A stretch of DNA of 64,000 nt from Platynereis dumerilii (Eukaryota > Annelida > Polychaeta > Phyllodocida > Nereididae), in NCBI GenBank assembly GCA_026936325.1, contig JAPTHN010000184.1, positions 1 to 64,000 on the forward strand, written 5' to 3'. Both the position numbers and the translations under genes were made by a program. The notes beneath the pieces are model-generated. The model made no database searches. It saw only the letters and a list, made by a program, of their open reading frames with translations, and was not told the origin of the DNA. Each line of letters starts with the position of its first letter. Position 1 is the first letter of the stretch. Shown here in pieces: positions 47,597 to 59,044 of this stretch.

Positions 47597-48563
47597 TGTA
47601 ATGATTCGCATTGCATTTGAAGGGTTTGCTGCTTCGCAGCATACTTTTTCATAATTTAACAAACCACTAGAGGGCTACGCATCAAATAGTTCCCAAAATA
47701 TTTCTAAATTAAATAAATCCTTCGTTTTTATAGCTATAACTTTCTAAAGTAGTTTATAATAGTATAATAAATAAAATCTAATCATTTACTAAATTTCTAA
47801 AGCTTTATTAGCCAGTTTCGGCCGTGTTCAGACTAAAAGTAGCCCGATCAATCAAAACATTCGGGCGGATGAATTTAATTCCTGAGGAGAGAAGATCTTG
47901 CCCAGACTTGGACAATTCAGAAATGATTTAAATAATTTAATTAGCCATGGCGGAAAGCATGGTAAGTGTCTGAAGTGGGACAAAAACGTTGCCTGATCAG
48001 GCCGGGAACTTATTTTGAATAGTTTTAAAGCTTGTCTTTGGGTTTAATCGAAATTAAGTGAGTTCAAAGTTGGTGGGTTGGCTGGGGCATTTTTCCCTCC
48101 GGAGCCCTCGTGGGTTTAGGCCTAGTAAAAATTGGTTTCTAGTTCAAAATAATTAATTTGAAGGTATTTTGACCAGTTGGGACCAAAATTCCGTCCTAGT
48201 GGTGTCCGTATGATGTTTTGACCTGCTCAGGTATTTTCTGGTATTTTGACAGTTGTCAAAAATTGTACCCAGTGGTGTGCTAATGTAAAAAATTGACCTG
48301 ATTGTTTTTAATAAATTGTTCTTTTAATTGAGTTATTGTCCCCTGAAAATATTTTATAGCCCATCTGACACAGATTCTTAGAAATAACTATTGATTCGAA
48401 TCTTTTAACATTTCCGATTGGAATTTATTAATTAAGTGTAGCAGTAAATTAGTATTTAAAAAAGTACACAAAGAGAAGTCTGGATATTGGCTAATACTTC
48501 TACACTTAGTTTTTGGTGGAATCTCTTTGTCTTAGGCCCATTCCGTTCGGAAAAATCGTTACA
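47597..48563 (+). repeat. 3' LTR
   Basis: Aligned end to end with 39078-40058; several small indels account for the 14-bp length difference. Followed by the GAAG target duplication. Confidence 0.95.
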
Positions 48564-48567
48564 GAAG

Positions 48568-49375
48568 GAAGACATGTAAATCTAACTATGTAGGCCTGCA
48601 CTGTATATGTATATATATCAATATTGTATTAGGCCTGTATCTTATCAATGAATTGTTAGCTCCGCCCCTGGGCGGGAGCTTATGTGATGTGTCAGATGTG
48701 AGTCTGTGCACCTGATCCTGTAAAAATTATTCATTGTATGAATCTGTTTCTCTGAAGTATGCTTTCTAGTGGCACACTGGAGGCTCTTTTGGATTTCGGT
48801 TGCTCTCCTTGACATTCTTCACTGACTATTTACATATATAACCTGCATCGTCAGTTCACCATGACACGTCAGTTCACCATGAGCACCTGTTCTGGCTGCC
48901 CTCCAGCCAGGCAGCATGCTGCAGGCCAACACAAATCTATCCAATCTAGTTACCCAAATTCACTCTAGGTGTCTGTGTCAAAGAAAAATGTTCTAGTGCA
49001 GCCACCTTGCAGGAAAAAGAGTAATCACGGAGAACGGACGATCACGGTGAACCCGCGATTGAGGGTACCTCTGCCACACTGTACAGTGTCCATTTTCGCT
49101 CCATTATTCTGCTGCAGTGGGACCAGCAGCATAGATGGATAGATATATTTGATTGATTGATATGTTGATAAATAGGTTGGCAGATATATATATAGCTGAT
49201 TCAATCGTACCTCATGGATGGAGGGTGTTTAAATTGCTCTAGTTTTTATTACTTTGTACTCAAGTACTAGCTCATATGAGCTAATGTTATAACTTATTTG
49301 TAAATGCCGATCAAGTCAAAATAAATTTTATTCTTTTTTATTCCTATTCTTATCTGTTTGCCAGGTAGTAATATC
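48568..49375. other. Intergenic DNA with a probable LINE 3' tail
   Basis: No gene seen. A perfect 10-bp hairpin AGCTCCGCCC-CTG-GGCGGGAGCT is at 48659-48681. The segment about 49200-49350 ends 'gatcaagtcaaaataaattt' followed by TTATTC-type repeats, like the 3' end of an L2/CR1 LINE on the plus strand. Confidence 0.45.
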
Positions 49376-50353
49376 ATTTACATTGTCCACAAGAAATGAA
49401 TGAAGTATTCATCCTTAGCCACATTGTAGTATCGGACATCATCGATGGTGGCAGTCACACCATTTGGATATCCTATCAAGACGTTCCTCTTGGCTGGGGC
49501 AGTTTATAATGGTTGAAGGAGGTATGCTTCGTGAGCAGCTAAGCATCCATCGACATAGTAGCGCAGAGAATAAGCCTTGAATGTTACGCCGACGTGATGC
49601 CACATATCGTAATCGAAGAAATCCTTGAAATAAAAGTGTTTATGTGTGGCATTTCTCAGCGTATCCTTCAAGGCGAATCGTGCAGCTGGCGGGTTTTTAA
49701 CGTCTGCCGAAAGTGAGAGCATCGTCGATGAAAAGAACGTCGGACTCTGAGTACTTTGGGGGTCGACCAACTTCAACCACATGGGAACAGTGGCACCATC
49801 ATTGCAAAACAGAGAAGTGAAATCATTTTGACTGATACAAAGGTTGTCATGGGAACCAAGGTCAAGGTAGTTTCCATCGATCTTGTTGGTACTTGTAAAA
49901 TAGAGCCCACCGCCATACTTTCCGGGACCGGGAATTATGGCTGAAAAAAGAAAGGAAACGGGGCAACATCTCTACAGAGAGAGACCAACAATTCACAGGA
50001 AATGGTCACAACTGAATGCTTTTTACAAAAACGCATGCAGAACCCGGGATCAACAAGTATTTTTTTTATTAAAAAATTATTTGCAAAACTATTAGCGAGT
50101 GCACAAATACTACATATACTGCTGAAAATGTTTGTTGTCCTTATACCACAATATGAGCCAGAGAAAAATACATGAAATCGGATTTGTGATATTATATAAT
50201 CGCAGTGGTGATGTTACACGAGTGAAGTCACTGATAGAAATTGGCCTGTAATGGTACATAATTATCAAGAGTGTGTAACTAGGAATATAAACAAAAGGCC
50301 TTGGGGGATTCACCACTATATTTAACAGTGATTTAACAAATTTCTCCACAATA

Positions 50354-50776
50354 CCTGCGGTGTTTCACGATCCTTGAAGTCATCCATCACCATCTGACAC
50401 ACTGGTTGGAGCTGACACATCAGTAGTTCCGTAAAATCCATGAATTTTTAGAGGTAGTTGCATTATATATAGTGATGGGCAGCACTGCCCAGTACTCTCC
50501 AGTTCATTGGTACTCTCAATTGCACGAGTCCTGTGATTTTCTTGTCAGGCAATTGACAGGTGCTGCCCTCTCTTGTAATTTTAAAACTTGATAGTCAAAT
50601 GACCAGTGTAAGGCCTTGACCCAGTTGTAAACCAGTGACCCTGATTGAGGCCCATCACTATAGATAATGCAACTACCTGTAAAAATTCATGGATTTTATG
50701 GAACTACTGATGTGTCAGCTCCAACCAGCGTGCTAGATGGTGAGGGATGACTGCACAGGTCCTGAAAAACTGCAGG
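50354..50776. mobile_element. TIR element 'L' (TA target)
   Basis: The arms of about 125 bp, starting CCTGCGGTGTTTCACGATCC on the left, are imperfect inverted copies flanked by TA (50352-50353 and 50777-50778). The centre repeats 'cactgcccagtactc'-like and 'ccagtg' phrases. It lies in the intron between the two LamG exons. Confidence 0.82.
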
Positions 50777-50924
50777 TAGTGTGCAAGACATGGTTTAAAC
50801 ATCATGGTCATCCTCAGAAGTCCTTTTGTTTACTTTTTTAATGGAGTTGTTTCTGACTCTTATCCATTAGGTATGAGAGGCCAATACGTGTACATATACA
50901 AGCGAATCCACCCTTGTGATGTTA

Positions 50925-51090
50925 GTATAATAAATCATGAATGATACACTTGATTTGAGCTCACATTTTTGCAGATTAATTTTTTGGCGCAAACCAAATT
51001 GATAGAATTGAATATATATCGTCGACAAGCGTAATTGTAACTGCGACCATTTCCCTCTCACAGAGAAAAGGGAATGAATTCACAAATTCC
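50925..51090. repeat. Dispersed repeat 'Q', partial copy
   Basis: Shares 'cttgatttgagctcacattt', 'aaattgatagaattgaat' and 'actgcgaccatttcc' with copies at 12825 and 24508. Confidence 0.5.
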
Positions 51091-51235
51091 TACAGATGTC
51101 AGTCATGTCTTGGACTCATAACATTTTCAGGTTGTCATGGTAAAACATATACCATTTTACTGCCGTCTTGTGACAATTTCTGGAGTCTCTTTCTTTTTTT
51201 GCCTGCTGGATCTTTTGACTCGAATGTCTGGCCAA

Positions 51236-51370
51236 CACTCAGATTCAGACAAAATTGGTTTTTTTGATTCAAAATGGTTTTTTGAAGAACCAAATTTCAA
51301 TGCAAAAAACCAACATGGATTTTTTAAAAAAATCTAAAAAAACAATTTTGTCCCGACATTTTTTTGAGTG
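51236..51370. mobile_element. Element 'H', short copy
   Basis: 135 bp from CACTCAGATTCAGACAAAAT to the complement-like end CCCGACATTTTTTTGAGTG; only one half of the central palindrome is kept. Confidence 0.75.
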
Positions 51371-51391
51371 AATTAATGCAGATAGGATATA

Positions 51392-51832
51392 GACCCAGGA
51401 GTCAGTTGAAAGTCAAATCATGACTGACCAGAGGGATTCAGCTGATTCAAAATTCAACTAGTTGGCAGAATTCAATTCCAACTAGTTGAATAAATTACGA
51501 CTGACTAAATCCAACTTTTCAAAAAAATTATCTCCAAAAAAGGGCAAAAAGGAAAAGATGCAAGAACAATTGGATTCTCATTTTCAAAATTACAATTATC
51601 TAAAAATTTGTTTTAAAAAAATCAATAAAGACAACAGATCAAACTCTTATCCACTTTAAAAATGATTAAATCAAAGTGGTTTTCATCCTTGGATATGCTT
51701 TCGCAGTTAGACTTAGTTGACCAAATGACTTCGGCAAAACACACCAGTACAGTGACTAGTAGATCCAAATGTGACCGAGTTGAAAATGAAATTCAAAAGA
51801 CTTTTTCATCTTATTCAACTGAATCCTGGGTC
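51392..51832. mobile_element. TIR element 'M' (TA target)
   Basis: The ends GACCCAGGAGTCAGTTGA and TCAACTGAATCCTGGGTC are inverted and flanked by TA (51390-51391 and 51833-51834). 'caactagttg' and 'attcaact' recur inside. Confidence 0.82.
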
Positions 51833-51849
51833 TAGGATGACACAATTTA

Positions 51850-51936
51850 TGCCTCGGCGGTCCAACGTCGGCCCAGCGTCAGTCCGATGTCAGTAGCGAC
51901 GGACCAGCTTCGGGCCGACGTTGGACCGCCGAGGCA
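51850..51936. other. 87-bp near-perfect palindrome
   Basis: TGCCTCGGCGGTCCAACGTC, continuing to GGCCC, pairs exactly with the right side over 25 bases and imperfectly toward the middle. The CG-rich sequence contrasts with its AT-rich surroundings. Probably a miniature foldback element; no protein or RNA role is evident. Confidence 0.85.
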
Positions 51937-52136
51937 TGCTGATAGGGAAATCATTTAAGGAGAAACAATGATGAGTTTAACGTACCAACGCTAAGGGTGC
52001 CCCCTGCTTTTGTCGCATTTGTACCCACAGCAGGAACGTAGCCATTATTGATGGATTCCCTGGGTATGTGCATTACTTGGTCGAAATATAATTACAAAGA
52101 AATTTAGAGTAAGAATTAAAATATCTTCTTTCTCTA

Positions 52137-52620
52137 CAGTGGCAGATCCAGACGGGGTATTTTAGGAGGGCCCGGGTGTCGTTTTGGCATTCGCTGGGCA
52201 GGGCGGCCAGGGCTTGCGTTTCTTAAAATTTTCTTCAAAATGTCATTTCTATTTCACTGGTCTCTAGAAGGTCTCATGACAGGATTCACCCCCCGCTCCC
52301 TTTTGCTAATCCCATAATATCAGCTACACCCAAAGTTATCCCCGTTTTGCCCCCTGCTTGCCCCCTTTTCCCCCACTTACCCCTACTAGCCTCCCGCTTA
52401 CTAGAGGTCTGCGCGGTGCATAATTTGCAAACCGCATCCGCACTGCACCGCAAAGTTCAGAACCGCAACTGCACTGCACCGCAGTCACATGGAACCGCAC
52501 CACACTGCACCGCAGCTATGCTGAACCGCACCACACTGCACCGCAGTCATGAAGCTCCGCAACTGCACCGCACCGCACTCAAAACCGCAAATTACCCGCA
52601 CCCATTTTCGCATACTAAAG
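52137..52620. mobile_element. hAT-like end and CTGCACCGCA-rich block
   Basis: CAGTGGCAGATCCAGA at 52139 resembles hAT termini common in animals. At 52400-52600 the phrase CTGCACCGCA is repeated about nine times with 'gaaccgca' between copies. No matching inverted end was located. The rest of 52620-53070 is AT-rich with a (TA)n run at 52922-52951 and no gene. Confidence 0.4.
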
Positions 52621-52917
52621 ATATAAATCTATGAAAGGTGAATTAATTAAACACATAAATATGATGTAGAATGAAAATTACACTCAGTATTAGAGAATTG
52701 AACCGAATGTGAGAAATTCTTAAAGTCAAAAGTTGATACTGCAAGTTTAAGTACACAGATTTACCAAAAATATTAAAGTGAAAACAGACAAGTTTGCGGG
52801 GCTTAGAATTGTTCCAAAAAGAATTTGAAGATACCTATAGATATAATATTATGCTAAGGTTATATTAGTTATGAAGTCAACTCGATGTGTGAACTGCAGA
52901 ATAATGACGTTCACCAA

Positions 52918-52954
<37 letters not shown>

Positions 52955-53074
52955 CTGCTTTGATGTGTTGGACACGTATAAATGATAAACAGAGGTGTCA
53001 CACAAAACCTTTGCACTCATATTAAAATATATATAGTAAAATTTCAGTGACAGTCTAGTATTCTTGTACTAGTA

Positions 53075-56000
53075 GTCCGGCAGCCAAACCCCAGATTTCA
53101 TGGGAACCTCGCAGTAGGGTCTGGACAACGTTTTTTTGTTGATTCTATATCTCTGAGAGGTGCTCTTTCAGAATCTGAACGATGCCACTCTGTCATCGTT
53201 GGGCAATCCGCATAATATGCAAATTAAGGCGGCCATTACCAAAAATCTTGTTTTCGCCTGTATCTCAGTAACTATGAATGATATCAATATTATTTTGGTG
53301 TCTATCCCTATGTTTTGAGGGGTAAATCATCCAACTAGGCCATTGCCATAAATGTCACACCAATAGTTTTTGCAGAATTGACGTATTGAGGCCGCCATTA
53401 CTGAAAATCTTGTTTCTGATGATATCTCCGAAACTACAGGTGGTATCAAAATAATTTTGGTATGTAACCCCATGTTTTGAGGGTTAAAGAATGAGATAAA
53501 GCCATTTCAGTAAACATCACACCAATATTTTGTATTGAACTGGCATATTAACAAAGCTGCCATAACTGAAAATCTTGTTTCCGATAATATTGTGTTACTA
53601 CAAATGGTATCAAAACGCTATTGGTGCATGTCACCATGTTTTGATGGTATAGAAACGTTTTCGGTTATTTTAATAATGATCAAACAAATATTTTACACTA
53701 TATCTCACAACAACCAGTGAAGTTTAGCTGAAAAACCATGTGATTTACACCATGTGGTTCATCATTGTGAACCACATGAATAATTATCTGACCTTGTCAT
53801 GTACACAATGAGCAGTGAAGTGATGCTGTCACAATGATTTGGGGCTCTGAATGGTCAGTCAGTGTGGTTGCCAGGGATATTCTTGGGCCTTCAAACAAAA
53901 TAATGCCATATGAAGTGACTCAATATATTTTGACTGGTTGTTTTATTTTTGTTCTGAGATATACCTTATTATCACTGATTGTTGTACTCTTCTGTAACCT
54001 GATGTTGACGACTCACAAGGTTAACTGTCAAGAACCACATCCTTTTATGTTTTATCACATAATAAGCATATATATATATCAAAGTAATTGTTGGGAAACA
54101 AACTAAACCATTTCATAAAGGATTGAGCAAAATATGTTGGATAAAAGTGCAAAGTCATTACAAAACACTTCTTGCGCTGATGCCTATTGCCATTATTGAT
54201 TTTTCGTGTACGGAAACAAGTCACTTGCAATAATTTTATCCCTGTTAACTACCACCACCTATTGTCATGTCCACACTTAATTCTAGGCTAATTAAGAGCT
54301 CAGGAGAGAGTTTGAATGCTCCAGGCTGTAAGTATGTAATATCTTGAGTGCAAGAGCCAGGTAAATGTTATGTCAAATTAAAAACGTTGGCACAGTAACT
54401 ACCTTATCAGATATGCTTGTTCCGGCAATATGCTTTTCCTTGAAATCTGCAAAACACTGGTCAAGTGGGCTATTGAATAAGATGGATCCGTACCAAAATC
54501 ACACCTTATCGTTTCCAGCACCTCTGGAACAGCAACTTGTCGCTTGTTTCCAATGATACTGGATTAAGCATTTACTGAATCAATCATGTCTCCTTAACAG
54601 ACCTGATTGAATGCAGGAATTCTGACTAAGAGCCAACTTCCAAATGGCAGTCTAAATATACCATCATAACTTTCTATATGAGTTATTTATATGAAGTGGA
54701 CAGTGTCGAAGCTCTCAAGGCCAGATTATTTGGATGGCCACGGCCTTGGATGCTCAATACTCGGCACGGACCTGCCTCAAGGCCAGGTTTTGATGACCTT
54801 AGCCTCAACCGCAGAGGCTCATACCTCGTGCTGGGCGGCAGATGTACCTGCCTGAACTACAACAATGCATTTGTCACATTTTTCTACCAATCTGGCATGA
54901 ATAAAACTTCTCCAACGATCACAATAATATTCAATGTAATCAATGCAGGCTACTGAAAGCTCATTGAAAGGTTAGCAAATAATTATCTCTCCAAACAAAA
55001 TTAATAGGATTACAAAGTTACTGTATATCATCAAGGAAAGAGAGCTTCTTAACAATTATTTGTGGAGCAAAGCCTATTCTAGGCTGGTCACTGACCAGAT
55101 ATGGTGATCACAAACTGTAGGAACTGTCCTGAAACTGCCCTCATGCTTTTACCAGGCCAATACACTACTTTTTTCAATATCAATTCCTCCCATTGGAAGA
55201 TCTTGTGAGTCAGGAAAGAAGCCATAAGAATAAAAATGCAAATTTTTATTCAAAGGTCTCGAGAGGCAGGTCTCGAGACTTCCATCACTGGCCAAAGGCA
55301 CCCAAGACCAAGTCCAAGGCCGAGTATTGGATGCCCATCCAAATATGACCTCGAGGCTGGCCTTGAGGCCAAATCTGGCCTCAAGGAGCTTTAACACAAA
55401 AAAAAAGATTCAAATAGAAAGAGATGATGGTATATTTAGACTGCCATTTGGAAGTTGGCTCTTACTCAGAATTCCTGCATTCAATCAGGTCTGTTAAGGA
55501 GACATGATTGATTTAGTAGTAAATACTTAATTCAGTACCATTGGATCCAAGCGACAATGTTGCTCTTCCAGAGGTGCTGGAAATGATAAGGTGTGATTTT
55601 AGTACAGATACATCTTGTTCAATAGCTTACTTGATCAATATTTTGCAGAATGTTATTTAATTGTAATTACCATATGAGATATGCTTGCTTCGGCAGTGTG
55701 CTTCTCCATGAAATCTTGTTTAGGTGTTTCACTCAAGATAATAATATATTATATACTCACAGCCTGGAGCATTCATACTCTCTTCTGGGCCCTTAACTAG
55801 CCTTGAATTAAAATAAATGATAGTGTGGACATGACAATTGGTGGCATTCAGTTCCTAGGGACAAAATTGTTGAAAGTGACTTGTTTCCGTACACAGAAAA
55901 ATCAATAATGGCAAAATGTATCAGCGCAAGAAGGGTTCTGTTATGACTAAATTGCACTTTAATCCAGTAATGTTTGCTAAGTCCTTTCTGAAATGGCTTA

Positions 56001-56983
56001 GTTTGTTTCTCAACAATTATGATATATATATGCTTATTATGTGATAAAACATGAAGGTATGTGGTTCACGGCAGTTAACTGCGTGAATGTCAGGTTACAA
56101 AAGAATACAATAGTCAGTGATAATAAGGTAAATCTCAGAACAAAAAATAAAACACCAGTCAAAATATATTGAGTCATTTCACAAGGAAATTATTTTGTTT
56201 GAAGGCCCAAGAATATCCCTGGCAGCCACACTGACGTTGTGACACCATCACTTCACTGCTCATTGTGTACATGACAAGGACAGATAATTATTCATGTGGT
56301 TCACAACAATGAACCACATGGTGTAAATCACATGGTCAGCTAAACTTCACTGGTTGTTGTGAGATACAGTATAAAATAATTGTTTGATCATTACTAATAT
56401 AACCCAATATGTTCCTTTATCCCTCAAAACATGGTGTTGGCACCAATAGCGTTTTGATACCATGTGTAGTAACACAATATTGTCGGAAACAAGATTTTCA
56501 GTTATGGCACCTTTGCTAATAATCCTGTTCAATACAAAATACTGGTGTGATGTTTACTGAAATAGATTCATTGCATTCTTTAACCCTCAAAACATGGGGA
56601 TACATACCAAAATTATTTTGATACTCACTTGTAGTTTCGGAGATATCGTCAGAAACAAGATTTTCAGAAATGGCGGCCTCAATATATCAATTCTGCAAAA
56701 ACTATTGGTGTGAGATTTATGGCAATGGCCCAGTTGGATGATTTACCCCTCAAAATATAGGGATAGACACCAAAATGATGTTGATATCATTCATAGTTAC
56801 TGAGATACAGGCGAAAACAAGATTTTTGGTAATGGCCGCCTTAATTTGCATATTATGCGGATTGCCCAACCATGACAGAGTGGCATCGTTCAGATTCTAA
56901 AAGAGCACCTCTCAGAGATATAGAATAAACAAAAAAACATTGTCCAGACCCTACTGCGAGGTTGTAGCTCACCGCCGCCGGAC
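53075..56983. mobile_element. Large foldback element 'N' (TA target)
   Basis: Arms of about 1.6 kb (53075-54670 and about 55430-56983) are inverted copies; the outer ends are GTCCGGCAGCC and the complement of GTCCGGCGGCG, flanked by TA (53073-53074 and 56984-56985). Each arm has three diverged tandem units of about 155 bp containing 'ctgaaaatcttgttt' and 'ccatgttttgagg'. The centre carries inverted 'ctcaaggcca' and 'ttggatggcc' blocks, making almost the whole 3.9 kb a palindrome. No transposase is seen. Some arm blocks differ by indels, so it is not recent. Confidence 0.88.
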
Positions 56984-57129
56984 TAGAACATGTATTACCG
57001 TATGTTTCATTTGTTGTGTATAGTACACAATTGCTCATAAATATGGAATACTTCAACATTCGCCATTGAAATAGACAACTTTAGCAACTTCTGCTGGAGC
57101 ACATGATGGTCTGATACAATGGTAACTAC

Positions 57130-57665
57130 CTCCAATGAGGTGGCCTAATCGTTATAGCAGTTGATTTTGAATCGAATGGCCTGAGAGGACGTGGGTTCGA
57201 ATCCCGCTCCTGGAACTTCACTGAAAAATTAATCATGCACAGACACCAGATAAGACACCAGCACCACAATGAAGCCTGTACCAAGACAGAAATCTGAGAA
57301 AACAGAAAAGAAACAGAAAAGAACCAGTTCCAAAAATAGATTTGTATGAACACTGAGCACCAGTTCTAAAAATAGAAACCTGCACACCAGTGACACCAAA
57401 GGAGATTGATTGAATTACACTGATTGAACTACACTGAAAACTGAACTTAGTCCGAGCCCATGGGACGTTAAATGGAGGTGGGTTGTATCCAGTGTTCTAT
57501 GCTGGGGCAACTGAAAGACCCTGGACATCCCTGAATGAATAGGGTATGCACCAGACTCACAGCCTTATCATCCAATGTGCAGCTCCTGCGATCTGCAGAT
57601 CAGAGTGAAGCTACCCGGCGACCCGGGGTATCCCAGCACAGCAGAAGAAGAAGAAGAAGAAGAAG
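57130..57665 (+). mobile_element. tRNA-derived SINE, family 1, copy 2
   Basis: The head at 57137-57215 has an A-box-like TGGCCTAATCG and a B-box GGTTCGAATCC. The body shares with 5015-5325 the blocks 'cttagtccgagccc', 'ggtgggttgtatccagtgtt' and 'ctatgctggggcaactg'. It ends in (AGA)n at 57647-57665. The head resembles a tRNA with a long variable arm, but it is not foldable enough to call a functional tRNA. Confidence 0.8.
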
Positions 57666-58059
57666 ACTGCTAAAAGGAAGAACATGCTCTTGTGTAAAAC
57701 GCATGCAGCACCAGGAAAAGTTACAGCAGCACGAAATATGGAAATTCAGGGTTTTTTTAGGGTGAGGTTCATTCAACCAAAAATTAAAAATTCTTGCAAA
57801 AAGATGTAGTTGAGGCTTTTAAAGCATAAAATTTTAGAGAAGATGACTTGACCTTTACAATGGACCTTGCTTGCATCCACACTTAGGAATTTAATTTTAT
57901 TTCACTCCTTTTTCCCCAGAAAAGTATTCCATATTTATGAGCTGGGGTGTACTATTTACCGACCTGTCTATGTTAACATTCTTTTTCCACAAATTATCAT
58001 AAACATTATGTTTAATGTCACCTAATTTGTAATTTTAAAATGCCTCTATCATGTTGTTT

Positions 58060-58125
58060 CAAGACTGTACTTTTTTGTAAAATGGTCCTTTGGACAATAA
58101 ACTACATACATACATACATACATAT
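58060..58125 (+). mobile_element. Probable LINE 3' tail
   Basis: 'ggacaataaactacatacat' followed by (CATA)n is a polyadenylation-like signal plus tandem tail as seen at CR1/RTE-type LINE ends. No coding part was identified upstream. Confidence 0.35.
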
Positions 58126-58784
58126 GGCTGAAACGATGTTATCGCGAAGTTGTGAAGTTACATAAATGTCTGCATTGATTTTTTCTCTATATTCAATTGC
58201 TTGAAAAAAAAAAGTATGTTGTGTAACTGTTCACAAACTGATAATTCATCAAATTACTTAACGTGAATGCAAATCAGACTTTTTTTTTGGTGTTATTTCC
58301 AATACTTTCACTGGTGTACATAAATGTCTGCAAATTGTATACATTATATTGTATATAATTATATGCCTATCCCATTTTTGATTTTGGCAATAGGCCTGAC
58401 AGCAACAATAAAATATTTAATAAGTTTTCTCATACTCCTGCAAAGGTTGCTAGAAAACTTCTATTTCATTTCGTGACCAGTTAGTGGTAAATGCCAATAC
58501 AGCAATATTTCAGAAAAACTACTTTTCTAGCAACCTCTACACTGAAAAGATGCTCTGCCAAGTGTGACGTAATTGAAAAGAGAGTAAGCTGAAATCATAT
58601 CAATGGCCAAGTGAAAAAAGGCATTTCCTCACCTGATGTGCTTTGAAATAGACAATATCATATCCCAGAAATTAGAGATAAAAATAACTTAATAGTGTTA
58701 TGTGGTCCTTATGCATGCAAGCTTGGGCCCATTTGCATTGTCTAAATTTGATGATGATAGGGTCATTTTGGGCCGAAGGCCCAA

Positions 58785-58892
58785 CCCAGCAAGCACTCTA
58801 ACGTTAAAAAAACCTTTTTAAAATGTTACTTTGGTTTTTTAACGTTTTTATGACATTAATTCAACGTTTTATGAACGTTAGTGTTTGCTGGG
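58785..58892. mobile_element. 108-bp TIR element with AACGTT motifs
   Basis: The ends CCCAGCAAGCACTCTAACGT and the complement of CCCAGCAAACACTAACGTT match; 'aacgtt' is present four times inside. The outer flanks 'aggcccaa' and 'aaggccaa' may be an 8-bp duplication. Confidence 0.75.
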
Positions 58893-59044
58893 AAGGCCAA
58901 TTGGGGCACGAAGGCCCCTCTGGCCTGAGTTTGAACAAGTTAATAAGTAAATTTATTTAGGCCCTTGTCTTTCTACAAAGACTTACTTTGCAAATCACAT
59001 TTATATGTTCAATTATTGTCCTTAACCTTTTGTTAATAAAGTTA

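Larger units (their letters stand above)
39078..48563 (+). mobile_element. Ty3/gypsy-type LTR retrotransposon, largely whole
   Basis: A 9.5-kb element bounded by LTRs of 981 and 967 bp that begin TGTAATGATTCGC and end CGTTACA, with GAAG duplicated on both sides (39074-39077 and 48564-48567). In order: 5' LTR; primer-binding region at about 40062-40079; an open frame with an aspartic-protease motif; an overlapping long frame with reverse transcriptase, RNase H and integrase in the gypsy order; a GC-rich segment with further frames of unknown role; about 1.5 kb of AT-rich non-coding DNA; a purine-rich tract before the 3' LTR. The LTRs differ at roughly two to three dozen positions plus small indels by eye, about 2-4 percent, so the insertion is fairly recent. 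Treated as a fossil; no functional claim is made. Confidence 0.95.
49378..52059 (-). pseudogene. LamG-domain gene, two exons, with an in-frame stop
   Basis: The minus-strand exons 52059-51986 and 49940-49378 join in phase. They read '..GGTLSV-A-IIPGPGKYGGGLYFTS..YLDLGSHDNLC' and, further on, 'WHHVGVTFKAYSLRYYVDGC', the typical strands of a LamG / concanavalin A-like jelly-roll domain found in extracellular and membrane proteins of animals. A TAA at 49506-49504 interrupts the frame; 41 further codons then continue in the same frame with clear domain sequence ('NVLIGYPNGVTATIDDVRYY') to a second TAA at 49380-49378. Everything after the first stop is therefore family-like but would not be translated. 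Options: pseudogene, a null allele, a base error, or a recently shortened protein. Upstream exons were not found; the first may lie beyond the foldback at 53075. Confidence 0.7.

Noticed and set aside
57137-57215. Functional tRNA gene
   Set aside because: Good A and B boxes but poor pairing of the acceptor stem, and the sequence continues into a SINE body that is repeated at 5015-5325.
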